Positions 52,321 through 60,742 of a DNA stretch of 64,000 nucleotides are shown here, one piece after another. The position numbers were made by a program, and so were the translations under genes. Where the stretch lies: positions 1 through 64,000 of the forward strand of contig NZ_JABBXF010000067.1 of NCBI RefSeq assembly GCF_013030945.1, written 5' to 3'. Position 1 is the first letter of the stretch. Every line of letters starts with the position of its first letter. Under the pieces are notes generated by a model. It worked only from the letters and a program-made list of their open reading frames with translations, was not told the origin of the DNA and made no database searches. This DNA comes from Streptomyces morookaense (GTDB lineage: Bacteria; Actinomycetota; Actinomycetes; Streptomycetales; Streptomycetaceae).

Positions 52321-54173
52321 TGACCGACCTGACGACCGATCAGCAGGGCCTCGTCCCGAGCGTGGCCCACGGCACCCCCCTCCCACGCACCGCCGTCACG
52401 TCAGGCGTGCTGTCCCTCTTCGAGGAGTGGGTGCGGCGCTCGCCCGAGGCCCCCGCGGTCGTCGACGGGCCGCACTGCTGGAGCTACCGGCAGCTGTCGG
52501 AGGCGGCCGACGAGACCGCGCGGGTGCTGGGCGCGCGCGTGCGGCCCGGCGACCTCGTCGGCGTGTGTCTGGACCGGTCGGCCGCACTGGTGGTGGCCGC
52601 CGTCGCCCTCGCCCGGATCGGCGCGGTCTACCTGCCGCTGGGCCCCCGCCCCGGAGAGCGCCGCCTCGGGACCGTGACCGAGGACATCGGCGTCGGCTGC
52701 CTGATCGGCGACCCGGACGTCCTGCCGGAGCGTCATCGCACGGCCGAGCAGCTCGCCCTGCCGCTCCCGCGCGAGGGCGTGAACGCGCCGGCCACCGCCG
52801 TCGCGGCCTTCGCGCCGCCGGCGCCGGGGGCACGTCCCGCACCGCCCGACGCGCTGTATTCCGTACTGACTTCGGGATCCACCGGCAGGCCCAAGGCGGT
52901 CGCCGTCGCGGAGCCCGCACTGGCGGCGCTGCTGGACTGGTTCCGCCACGAGACCGCGCTGGCCCCCGGCGACCGGCAGTCCCTGCTGATCGGTGTCGCG
53001 TTCGACCCGCACGTGCTGGAGCTGTGGGCCGGGCTGACCTCCGGGGCGGCCCTGGTGCCCGCGCCGGACTCCGTGCGCTGGGACCCCGCCCTGCTCACCG
53101 ACTGGTGGCGCGAGGCCGGTGTCACGGTGGCCGTCACGGCCACACCGATGGTCGAACCGCTCCTCGACCGCCCCTGGCCGACGGACATGAAGCTGCGTCA
53201 CATGTTCGTCGGCGGCGACCGGATGCGCCGCCGCCCGGGACCCGACGTCACCGCGACCGTGCACAACGCCTACGGTCCGGCCGAGGCCACCGTCATCAGC
53301 ACCGCCCACGCCATGCGGGCCTCCGACGACGACGTGAGCAGCGATGCGGCCCCGCCGATCGGGCGGCCCGTGCCGGGGGCCACCGTCGTCGTCACCGACG
53401 AGACCGGCCGTGTCCTGCCCCGCGGCGAACAGGGCGAGCTGCACATCGGCGGCACGGGACTGGCCCTCGGCTACCTGGACCCGGAGCTGACCGCTCGGCG
53501 GTTCACCGACCACCCCGGCCTCGGGCGCCTCTACCGCACCGGCGACCGGGTGCGGATGCTCGCCGACGGCCGACTGGAGTTCCTCGGCCGTCTCGACGAC
53601 CAGGTGAAGATCAGCGGCCTGCGCATCGAACCCGCCGAGGTGGAGGCCGCGTTCGAGCAGGACCCCGCCGTGCGCAGCGCGGTCGTCACCGCTCCCCGTT
53701 CGGCGGACGGGCGGGCGCGGCTGGTGGCCCACGTCCTCCCTGCCGCCGGCGCGGCACCCGCCGCGGACCGGCTCCTGGCCGCGGTGCGGGCGTGGCTGCC
53801 CGAGCAGGCGGTTCCCTCGGCCGTGCGGATCGTGGACGCCTTCCCGCTGGACGCCAACGGCAAGGTGGACCGGGCCGTGCTGCTCAAGCGGGAAGAGGCC
53901 CCCGCCGAAGCGCCCGCGACGGTCGCGGACGAGGGCGGGTCCGGGAACGAGCGGCTGATCCTGCGCACGGTCCGCGATCTGCTGGGCCGTTCCGACATCA
54001 CGCTCGGCGACAACCTCACCGACGCCGGGGGCACGTCCCTCGTCCTGGCCCGGCTGCTGGCCGCCGTCGAGCAGGAGACCGGCGTGCGCCTGCGCGCACC
54101 GGAGGTGCTGCGCCAGCCCGACCTGCGGGCGGTGGCGGCGGTGCTCGACAAGCGCCGCGGGTGCGTCAAATGA
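52320..54173 (+). CDS. NRPS didomain A-T, 617 aa
   Basis: Adenylation domain about 30-530: A3 LTSGSTGRPKAVAV, A5 NAYGPAEAT, A7 LYRTGDRVR, A8 GRLDDQVKISGLRIEPAEVE, A10 NGKVDRAVL. Carrier with GGTSLVL, Ser573. No condensation domain precedes it, so the loaded amino acid must be handed to a C domain on another protein. The hand-read code is D P L V F G A V I K, which I cannot assign. AAGGAG stands before the ATG, which overlaps the preceding stop. Confidence 0.88.
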   Translation: MTDLTTDQQGLVPSVAHGTPLPRTAVTSGVLSLFEEWVRRSPEAPAVVDGPHCWSYRQLSEAADETARVLGARVRPGDLVGVCLDRSAALVVAAVALARIGAVYLPLGPRPGERRLGTVTEDIGVGCLIGDPDVLPERHRTAEQLALPLPREGVNAPATAVAAFAPPAPGARPAPPDALYSVLTSGSTGRPKAVAVAEPALAALLDWFRHETALAPGDRQSLLIGVAFDPHVLELWAGLTSGAALVPAPDSVRWDPALLTDWWREAGVTVAVTATPMVEPLLDRPWPTDMKLRHMFVGGDRMRRRPGPDVTATVHNAYGPAEATVISTAHAMRASDDDVSSDAAPPIGRPVPGATVVVTDETGRVLPRGEQGELHIGGTGLALGYLDPELTARRFTDHPGLGRLYRTGDRVRMLADGRLEFLGRLDDQVKISGLRIEPAEVEAAFEQDPAVRSAVVTAPRSADGRARLVAHVLPAAGAAPAADRLLAAVRAWLPEQAVPSAVRIVDAFPLDANGKVDRAVLLKREEAPAEAPATVADEGGSGNERLILRTVRDLLGRSDITLGDNLTDAGGTSLVLARLLAAVEQETGVRLRAPEVLRQPDLRAVAAVLDKRRGCVK

Positions 54174-56014
54174 CCTCTCTCGCATTGCAGTTCATCAGTG
54201 ATGATTCTTCCAAGGACTCCCCTGTGACCGATCTGCCCGCCCTCGTGGCGTATCACGCTGCGCGGACCCCGGACGCCCTGGCCGTGGCCGACGGCGACCA
54301 GGCGCTCACCTACGCTCAACTCGATCGGGCTGCGCGGGCGTTGGCCGCCCACCTGACCGGCCGCGGTGTACGGTCCGGCGATTGTGTCGCGCTGCTGATG
54401 CCGCGTTCGGCGCGGACCGTCGTCGCGCAGCTCGCGCTGTGGCGGGCGGGTGCGGCGTGCGTACCGCTCGACCCGGCGCATCCGCGCGCCCGCACCGAGG
54501 CCGTACTGCTGGGCTCGGGTGCCGTGTCGACCGTGGGCGACGGCAAGCTGCTCGACGCCGCGGACGGGCTGGGGCCGTGTCTGGCCCTGCCCGAGGAGCC
54601 GCTGCCCGACGAGCCGCTGCCCGATGTGACCCGCGCGTCCGCCGCCGGCCCGGGTCCGGAGGCGACGGCGTTCGTCCTGTTCACCTCCGGGTCCACCGGG
54701 CACCCCAAGGGCGTGGCCCTCACGCATGGCGCCGTCGCGGAGCTGGTCACCGATCCGGCCTACGTCACGATCACGCCGCGCGACCGGACGCTGCTGCACT
54801 CCCCCGCCACGTTCGACGCCTCCACGTTCGAGGTGTGGGCGGCACTCGCCAACGGTGCCGCCGTGATGGTGTGCACCGTCGCGCAACCCTCGCTGGAGGA
54901 CCTGGCCCGCCAGGTGGAGCAGCACGGCGTCACCGTCGGCTTCTTCACCACGGCGCTCTTCCACCAGCTCGCCGCGCGCCGCTCCCGGGTCTTCTCGCTC
55001 CTGCGCACCGTGGTGGTGGGCGGTGAGGCGCTGGCATCCCATCATGCCCGGGCAGTGCTGCGGGAGTTCCCGTGGCTGGAGCTGGTCAACGGCTACGGGC
55101 CGACGGAGGCGACGACCTTCGCCACCGCCCACCGGGTCACCGACGCGGACTGCGACGGTCCGGTGCCGATCGGCCGGCCCGTGGCCGGCGCGACGGCCCA
55201 CGTCCTGGACGCGGACGGGCGGACCGTCGCGGACGGCGAGCGCGGCGAGCTGTGGATCGGCGGCAGCCGGCTGGCCGTCGGCTACACGGGCCAACCGGCC
55301 CTGACCGCCGAGCGGTTCGTCGACCACCCCTCCCTCGGGCGCCTCTACCGCACCGGCGACGTGGTGTCGGCGCGCCCGGACGGGGTGCTGGAGTTCCACG
55401 GGCGCACGGACGACCAGGTGAAGGTGCGCGGTTTCCGGATCGAGCCCGGCGAGGTCGAGCACGTGCTGCGCGGCCTGCCGGAGGTGGAGGAGGCCGCGGT
55501 GACGGTGCGCCGCCCGTCCCCCGACGACGCTCGGCTGGCCGCCTTCGTGGTCGCCGCGCCCGGCGCCGTGCCCCGGTCCGGGGTCCTGCGCGAGCGGCTC
55601 GCCGGGCTGCTGCCCGCACATCTCGTGCCGGACGAACTGACCGTCGTCGAGCGGCTGCCGCTCACCACCTCGGGCAAGGTGGACCGTCGTGCGCTCGCCG
55701 GACGCACGACGGCCGGCACCCCTGCCGCACCGGTAGTGATGACCCCGCTCCAGCAGGCGGTGGCCGACATCTGGAGCCGTTCCCTGGGCTGCGAGGTCCC
55801 GGGGCCCGACGCCGATTTCCTGGCCCTCGGCGGCCACTCCCTCCTCGCGCTCGCCGTCACGGACGACCTGCGCGAGGACCTCGGCGTCGAGCTGTCCCTC
55901 GCCGAGTTCTTCACCGCCCCCACGGTGGCCGCACACGCCGCGCTGGTCGAACGCGCGCTGCTGGCCGCCCACAGCGACCTGGGCCCTGCGCCGGAGGACA
56001 CCGATGCACACTGA
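54170..56014 (+). CDS. NRPS didomain A-T, 614 aa, valine-like specificity
   Basis: Adenylation domain with A3 LFTSGSTGHPKGVAL, A4 FDASTFEVW, A5 NGYGPTEATT, A7 LYRTGDVVSA, A10 SGKVDRRAL and a carrier with ALGGHSLLAL (Ser557). The hand-read code D A F F V G G T F K is close to the known valine code DAFWIGGTFK, so valine or a similar aliphatic residue is likely. The ATG overlaps the previous stop as ATGA; a GTG at 54224 with AAGGA upstream is an alternative start. The gene overlaps the next by 11 bp. Confidence 0.87.
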   Translation: MTSLALQFISDDSSKDSPVTDLPALVAYHAARTPDALAVADGDQALTYAQLDRAARALAAHLTGRGVRSGDCVALLMPRSARTVVAQLALWRAGAACVPLDPAHPRARTEAVLLGSGAVSTVGDGKLLDAADGLGPCLALPEEPLPDEPLPDVTRASAAGPGPEATAFVLFTSGSTGHPKGVALTHGAVAELVTDPAYVTITPRDRTLLHSPATFDASTFEVWAALANGAAVMVCTVAQPSLEDLARQVEQHGVTVGFFTTALFHQLAARRSRVFSLLRTVVVGGEALASHHARAVLREFPWLELVNGYGPTEATTFATAHRVTDADCDGPVPIGRPVAGATAHVLDADGRTVADGERGELWIGGSRLAVGYTGQPALTAERFVDHPSLGRLYRTGDVVSARPDGVLEFHGRTDDQVKVRGFRIEPGEVEHVLRGLPEVEEAAVTVRRPSPDDARLAAFVVAAPGAVPRSGVLRERLAGLLPAHLVPDELTVVERLPLTTSGKVDRRALAGRTTAGTPAAPVVMTPLQQAVADIWSRSLGCEVPGPDADFLALGGHSLLALAVTDDLREDLGVELSLAEFFTAPTVAAHAALVERALLAAHSDLGPAPEDTDAH

Positions 56015-58937
56015 CACCACGGCAGCCCTGCAGGAGGAACTGCTGCGCCGCGCCCGCGCCGCCGCCCGCACGCCCAACAGCCCAACAACTTCGGGGCCTT
56101 GTGCCGACGGCCCCGCCCCGCTGTCCCGGGCCCAGCGCCGACTGTGGCTGACCGAACAGCTCGGGCCGGGAGGCGGCGCGCAGTACAACGTGCCGTTCGC
56201 CACCCGGCTGCGCGGGCCGCTCGACATGGACGCCCTGGGCACGGCGCTGACCGACCTGGTGCGCCGCCACGAAATTCTGCGCACCCGCTACGACCGGCGC
56301 GACGGCGAGCCGTACCAGGAGCCGCTTCCCGCACCGGCCCCGGTCGCGGTCCGGCTGGTCGACGCGGACGGCGACGGCCGCGAGCTGCTGGACGCGGAGG
56401 CCGGGCGCCCGTTCGACCTCGCTGCGGGCACCGTCCCGCGCGCCCTGGTGCTGCGGCACGGTCCGCAGGACCACACCGTCCTGCTGACGTTCCATCACAT
56501 CTCCGTCGACGGGCCCTCCTTGGACACCGTCGCGGAGGAACTGGCCGGTCTCTACTCCGCCGCCAGGGACGGCATCCCGTACCGGGAGCCGCAACCACCG
56601 CAGTACGCGGACTTCGCCCGCAGGGAGTGCGCGCAGACCGACGGTCTCGCCGAGGGCCTCGACCACCGGGCCCGCCGACTGTCCGGGGCCGCGCCGCTCC
56701 GGCTGCCCCGGTCCGCCGACGCGGACTCCCGGCGCGCCGCCACGCACACCACGCCCCTGGACGACCATGTGCTGCCCGCCCTGCGCGCCCTCGGCACACA
56801 GCACCGCGCCACGCTGTTCACCGTGACGCTCGCCGCCGCGTTCGCCGCCCTGCACCGGCTGACCGGCGAGACGGATCTGGTGATCGGCTGCGCCGGCACG
56901 CACCGCGAAGGCCGGGCCATGCGCGGCCTGGTGGGCCTGTGCGTCAACACCCTGCCGGTGCGGGTGGACCTGTCCGGCGACCCCGCGTTCGCGGTGCTGG
57001 TCGAACGGGTGCGGGAGGCGCTGCTCGACGCCCAGCGGCATCGCGACGTCCCGTTCGACCTGATCCTGGAGCGGCTCGGCGCCGGGGCCCGGGACACCGA
57101 CGGCACGGCGCTGGTGCGGGTGACGTCGGACGTGCTGCGCGAGCCGACCGCCCTGCGGCTGCCGGGCCTCCGGGCCGAGGCCGTCGAAGTCGGCCTGGCG
57201 GATGCCAAGTTCGACCTGTCCTTCGGGGTGGTGGACACCGGCCGTCCGGAGGCGCTCGTCCGCCATCGCCGGTCCGTGCTGGGCGGGACGGCCGGTCAGG
57301 AGCTGGGCCGGTCCTTCGCCGCGTTGCTGGATGCCGTCGCGGCCGACCCCGGAATCCGGCTGTCCCGGCTGCCCGGCCGGCTCGCACAGCAGGACGGCGA
57401 CGTCCACCCGGCCGAGGCCCTGCTGCGCGCCCATCCCGAGGTGGCCGAGGCCGTTGTGCCGTATCCCGCCGTGCAGCCGCTGCTGGCCTACGCCGTGCTG
57501 CGGCGGACCGACGGCCCGTCGCCCGCCCGGCTGCGTGCCGGCCTGCGGGCGAGGCTGGCGCCGGAGTCGGTCCCCGCGGCCGTCGTCCTGCTGGACGCGA
57601 TGCCCCGCACACCCCGGGGCACCGTGGACGCGGCCCGACTGCCGGGAGCACCGGCGGCCGCGGTGACGGAACCGTTCGCCGCCGTCCCGGGCCCGGACGC
57701 CGACGCCTTCACGCCCCAGGGCACCGCCGACGCCGCCCCACTGCCGGGAACCGCGGCGGCACCGCCCCCGAACGGGCCCCGCGCCGCCGCGGTGACGGAA
57801 GCCTTCACCGCCGTCCTGGGTCACGCACCGGGCCCGGACGACGACTTCTTCGCCCTGGGCGGCCAGTCGCTGACCGCCGTGCAGCTGGCGGAGCAGCTGC
57901 GTGCCGCCCTCGGGCTGCCGCTCAACGGCCTGGACATCTTGCAGGCCCGCACCCCGCGCGCCGTCGCGGCCCTGCTGGAGACCCGCGCGACGGAGCAGGC
58001 GGCGGCCCGGTCGTCGGTGCGCCCGCGCCGCACCCGCGCCGCCGGTACCGTCCTGGTGACCGGCGGCACGGGCGGTGTCGGGTCCTTCGTCCTGCGCGAA
58101 CTGGCCGCCCGGGGGCGGCCGGTCCTGGCGCTCGCCCGACCGGAGTCGGCACACCTGGTGGCCGGTGACGGCGTGGACGTCGTCGAGGGCGACCTGAGCG
58201 ATCTGGCCGGTCTGCGCGCCGCCGTGGCGAGTGCGGACGCGGTGATCCACGCGGCCTGCACCTTCACGCGTCCGGAGGTGGACGTGGCGGCGATGGAGGC
58301 CATGACCGGGGCGTGGTGCCGCGGGCCGTTCGTCTTCGTCAGCAGCGTGGACGCGTACGGGCATCCCGCGGAGGCGCAGGTGGCCGAGGGGGCGGCGTCC
58401 GGGGAGCCGCTGAGCCCGTACGGCCGGGCCAAACTCGACTGCGAGCGGCTCCTGTTGGGGGCAGCCGGAAGCGACGGCCGGGGCGGTGCGAGCGCCGTGC
58501 GGTCGCCCCTCGTCTGGGGTCCGCACGCCCGGCTGCGCGACCAGCTGCGCTGGGGGGCGACGGGAATCCTGTACCAGGCCGCCGCGAACGGCCGGCCGAT
58601 CGTCCTGCCGGGGCCCGGCACGCACGGCCACGACTGGTACGGCGCGCCCTGGGTGCACGCCGCCGCACTGGCGCGGGCCGTGACCGCCTGCCTCGACGAT
58701 CCGGTGCACGGCGTGGCCAACGCCGTGAGCGGGCATGTCGCCTGGCCGGAGCTGGCGGCTCAACTGGTGGAGCTGCTCGGCAGCAACAGCCGCGTCCTGT
58801 TCGGGGAAGAGGTGCACCCGGACCTCGACCACCACTGGCGCTACCGCGCCGACCGGCTGGCGGATGCACTGCGCCCGCGGCCGGGCGAGGATCTGCGCTC
58901 GGTACTCGCCTCGATGACGGGCGCGGCCGAGGCCTGA
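56004..58937 (+). CDS. Terminal NRPS protein: C, adenylation stub, T, compact SDR domain, 977 aa
   Basis: Condensation domain about 35-455 with intact HHISVDG (His164-His165). Then about 465-550, a sequence like only the C-terminal subdomain of an adenylation domain (HPEVAEAVVPYPAVQPLLAY) ending TPRGTVDAARL, where the A10 lysine is Thr and cores A1-A7 are absent. Carrier with FALGGQSLTAV (Ser622). From about 678, an extended-SDR fold: VLVTGGTGGVGSF, VFVSSVDAYG, Tyr806-Lys810 in SPYGRAKLD. It is shorter than usual thioester reductases. No thioesterase. GGAGG stands before the ATG. Confidence 0.85.
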   Translation: MHTDTTAALQEELLRRARAAARTPNSPTTSGPCADGPAPLSRAQRRLWLTEQLGPGGGAQYNVPFATRLRGPLDMDALGTALTDLVRRHEILRTRYDRRDGEPYQEPLPAPAPVAVRLVDADGDGRELLDAEAGRPFDLAAGTVPRALVLRHGPQDHTVLLTFHHISVDGPSLDTVAEELAGLYSAARDGIPYREPQPPQYADFARRECAQTDGLAEGLDHRARRLSGAAPLRLPRSADADSRRAATHTTPLDDHVLPALRALGTQHRATLFTVTLAAAFAALHRLTGETDLVIGCAGTHREGRAMRGLVGLCVNTLPVRVDLSGDPAFAVLVERVREALLDAQRHRDVPFDLILERLGAGARDTDGTALVRVTSDVLREPTALRLPGLRAEAVEVGLADAKFDLSFGVVDTGRPEALVRHRRSVLGGTAGQELGRSFAALLDAVAADPGIRLSRLPGRLAQQDGDVHPAEALLRAHPEVAEAVVPYPAVQPLLAYAVLRRTDGPSPARLRAGLRARLAPESVPAAVVLLDAMPRTPRGTVDAARLPGAPAAAVTEPFAAVPGPDADAFTPQGTADAAPLPGTAAAPPPNGPRAAAVTEAFTAVLGHAPGPDDDFFALGGQSLTAVQLAEQLRAALGLPLNGLDILQARTPRAVAALLETRATEQAAARSSVRPRRTRAAGTVLVTGGTGGVGSFVLRELAARGRPVLALARPESAHLVAGDGVDVVEGDLSDLAGLRAAVASADAVIHAACTFTRPEVDVAAMEAMTGAWCRGPFVFVSSVDAYGHPAEAQVAEGAASGEPLSPYGRAKLDCERLLLGAAGSDGRGGASAVRSPLVWGPHARLRDQLRWGATGILYQAAANGRPIVLPGPGTHGHDWYGAPWVHAAALARAVTACLDDPVHGVANAVSGHVAWPELAAQLVELLGSNSRVLFGEEVHPDLDHHWRYRADRLADALRPRPGEDLRSVLASMTGAAEA

Positions 58938-58952
58938 TGCGGCAAGGCGGCG

Positions 58953-58980
58953 CGGGGCCGATTCCCGGGAACCGGCCCCG
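58953..58980 (+). terminator. Hairpin terminator of the NRPS operon
   Basis: CGGGGCCG (58953-58960) pairs with CGGCCCCG (58973-58980), and the interior TTCCCGGGAA is itself palindromic. It lies 16 bp after the stop of the last NRPS gene and is the probable end of the operon. Confidence 0.72.
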
Positions 58981-59040
58981 TCCGTTCAACTCCCGCGACC
59001 CTGGTCACATTTGAGTAAAACCCTCCTCCGCAGAGAGGTG

Positions 59041-59061
59041 TGTGACATTGCACATGTCACA
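59041..59061. promoter_or_regulatory. Perfect palindromic operator upstream of the S33 peptidase
   Basis: TGTGACAT (59041-59048) and ATGTCACA (59054-59061) are a perfect 8-bp inverted repeat with five nt between, 12 nt before the GTG start. The arms TGTGACAT/ATGTCACA resemble CRP/FNR-type (TGTGA-N6-TCACA) or GntR sites. Its position overlapping the transcription start region suggests repression. Confidence 0.55.
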
Positions 59062-59072
59062 TCCTTCTCTCC

Positions 59073-60683
59073 GTGAGAACACTGAGAGCCCTGATAGCGT
59101 CCGCCGCCGCACTCGGCGGAGTCCTCGCGGGCGTCACGCCCGCCGCCGCCTCGCTGCCCACGCCCGGGAACACCGGCCAGGGAAAGCTCACATGGAGCTC
59201 CTGCCACGACGCCACCACTCCCGCGCTGCAGTGCGCCCTGCTCGACGTGCCCCTGGACTACGCGCATCCGGACGGCACCACCATCAAGATCAAGGTGAAC
59301 CGGCTCCCCGCCACCGCCCCCAGGAGCAGACAGCAGGGGCCGATCCTGCTCAACCCCGGCGGCCCCGGCGACTCCGGCCTGTGGATGCCCGCCTACATCT
59401 CCGGCAAGCTCCCCCAGGACGTCGCCTCGGCCTACGACTGGATCGGCTTCGACCCCCGCGGCACCAACGCCAGCGAACCGCACGTCACCTGTGACGCCCA
59501 CTACTTCGACGCCGAGCGGCCCGACTACCGGGTGGACAAGGGCACTTCACAGGCGTGGCTGGAGAAGTCGGCCAAGTACGCCGCCGACTGCGCCGCGAAG
59601 TGGAGCTGGTTCCTTCCGCACATGACCACCGTCGACAACGCCCGCGACATGGACAGCATCCGGCGGGCCCTCGGCGCCCGGAAGATCAACTTTTATGGCG
59701 GCTCGTGGGGGACCTCGCTCGGCTCGACGTACGGACAGCTCTTCCCCTCGCACGTGCGCCGCATGGTGCTGGACAGCATCGTCGGCCCCACCATCAGCTG
59801 GTACGACCACAACATCCTGCAGGACAAGGAGCACCAGCGCCGGTTCGACGCCTTCGCGGCGTGGACCGCCAGGGCCGACTCCGTCTACCACCTGGGCACC
59901 GACGCCGCCACGGTGAAGCGGAAGTACGACCAGGTCGAGGACGCCCTGCGCACCGCCCCGGCGGACGCCGCCCCGGCCCCCGGCCGCATCGGGCCCGCGG
60001 AGTTCGAGGACACCTTCTACGGCGGCGGCTACAACTTCCTGCGCTGGCCCCGGATGGCGACCGTGCTGTCGGCCTACCTCACCCGGCACGACACCCGCCC
60101 GCTGACGATCGCCTACAACAGCTACGCGGCCCCCGGCGCCGACGACGGAACGTTCCCCGCGTACAACGCGGTCCAGTGCACCGAGAACAACTGGCCCCGG
60201 GACTGGGAGTTCTGGAAGAAGGACCAGGCGAACGTCGACGCCGTCGCCCCCTTCTACACGTACAACAACATGTGGTACAACGCCGCCTGCATGTTCTGGC
60301 CCTACCAGGGCGACCGGGCCGGCCGGCTGAAGATCACCGGCAAGGGCCTGCCGCCCGTCCTGCTCTTCCAGGCCACCGAGGACGCCGCCACCCCCTACCC
60401 GGGCGCCGTCGCCATGCACAAGGCACTGCCCGGATCCAAGCTCGTCGTCCAGAACGGCGGCAGCTTCCACGAGATCCTCTTCCACGGCAACGCCTGCCTC
60501 GACGACACCTTCACCGCCTACCTGCGGGACGGCAGCCTTCCCGCAGGCAAGGGCTTCGTCGCCAAGACCTGCGCCCCCGAGCCCGACCCCGCGCCGGTCT
60601 ACGTGTCCCCGACTCCCGCTTCGCTGAAGGCCGGTGCCGCTCTCGCGCCCACCGACCCCCAGGCCGTGCACGGGATCCGGTAG
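59073..60683 (+). CDS. Secreted S33-type aminopeptidase/alpha/beta hydrolase, 536 aa
   Basis: Signal peptide (LRALIASAAALGGVLAGVTP, ending AAA-SLP). Hydrolase features: LNPGGPGDSGLWMPAY (oxyanion region), DWIGFDPRGTNASEP, the nucleophile elbow FYGGSWGTSLG with Ser211, the acid in ATEDAATPYPGA and a His in GSFHEILFHG. The layout matches Streptomyces tripeptidyl aminopeptidases (Tap, SlpD/SlpE). Six or more Cys suggest disulphides. GTG start with a palindrome just upstream. It follows the NRPS operon behind a terminator. Whether it processes or is protected from the NRPS product is unknown. Confidence 0.86.
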   Translation: MRTLRALIASAAALGGVLAGVTPAAASLPTPGNTGQGKLTWSSCHDATTPALQCALLDVPLDYAHPDGTTIKIKVNRLPATAPRSRQQGPILLNPGGPGDSGLWMPAYISGKLPQDVASAYDWIGFDPRGTNASEPHVTCDAHYFDAERPDYRVDKGTSQAWLEKSAKYAADCAAKWSWFLPHMTTVDNARDMDSIRRALGARKINFYGGSWGTSLGSTYGQLFPSHVRRMVLDSIVGPTISWYDHNILQDKEHQRRFDAFAAWTARADSVYHLGTDAATVKRKYDQVEDALRTAPADAAPAPGRIGPAEFEDTFYGGGYNFLRWPRMATVLSAYLTRHDTRPLTIAYNSYAAPGADDGTFPAYNAVQCTENNWPRDWEFWKKDQANVDAVAPFYTYNNMWYNAACMFWPYQGDRAGRLKITGKGLPPVLLFQATEDAATPYPGAVAMHKALPGSKLVVQNGGSFHEILFHGNACLDDTFTAYLRDGSLPAGKGFVAKTCAPEPDPAPVYVSPTPASLKAGAALAPTDPQAVHGIR

Positions 60684-60742
60684 GCACCGGTTCGGCCGTC
60701 GGCCCGGGTCGGCACCGCAGTGCAGGCCCGGGCCCTGCCGGC

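Noticed and set aside
48211..52386. Very long open minus-strand frame opposite the NRPS genes
   Set aside because: It is an antisense shadow that arises from GC-rich codons. The plus strand contains all NRPS core motifs with matching RBS and overlaps.
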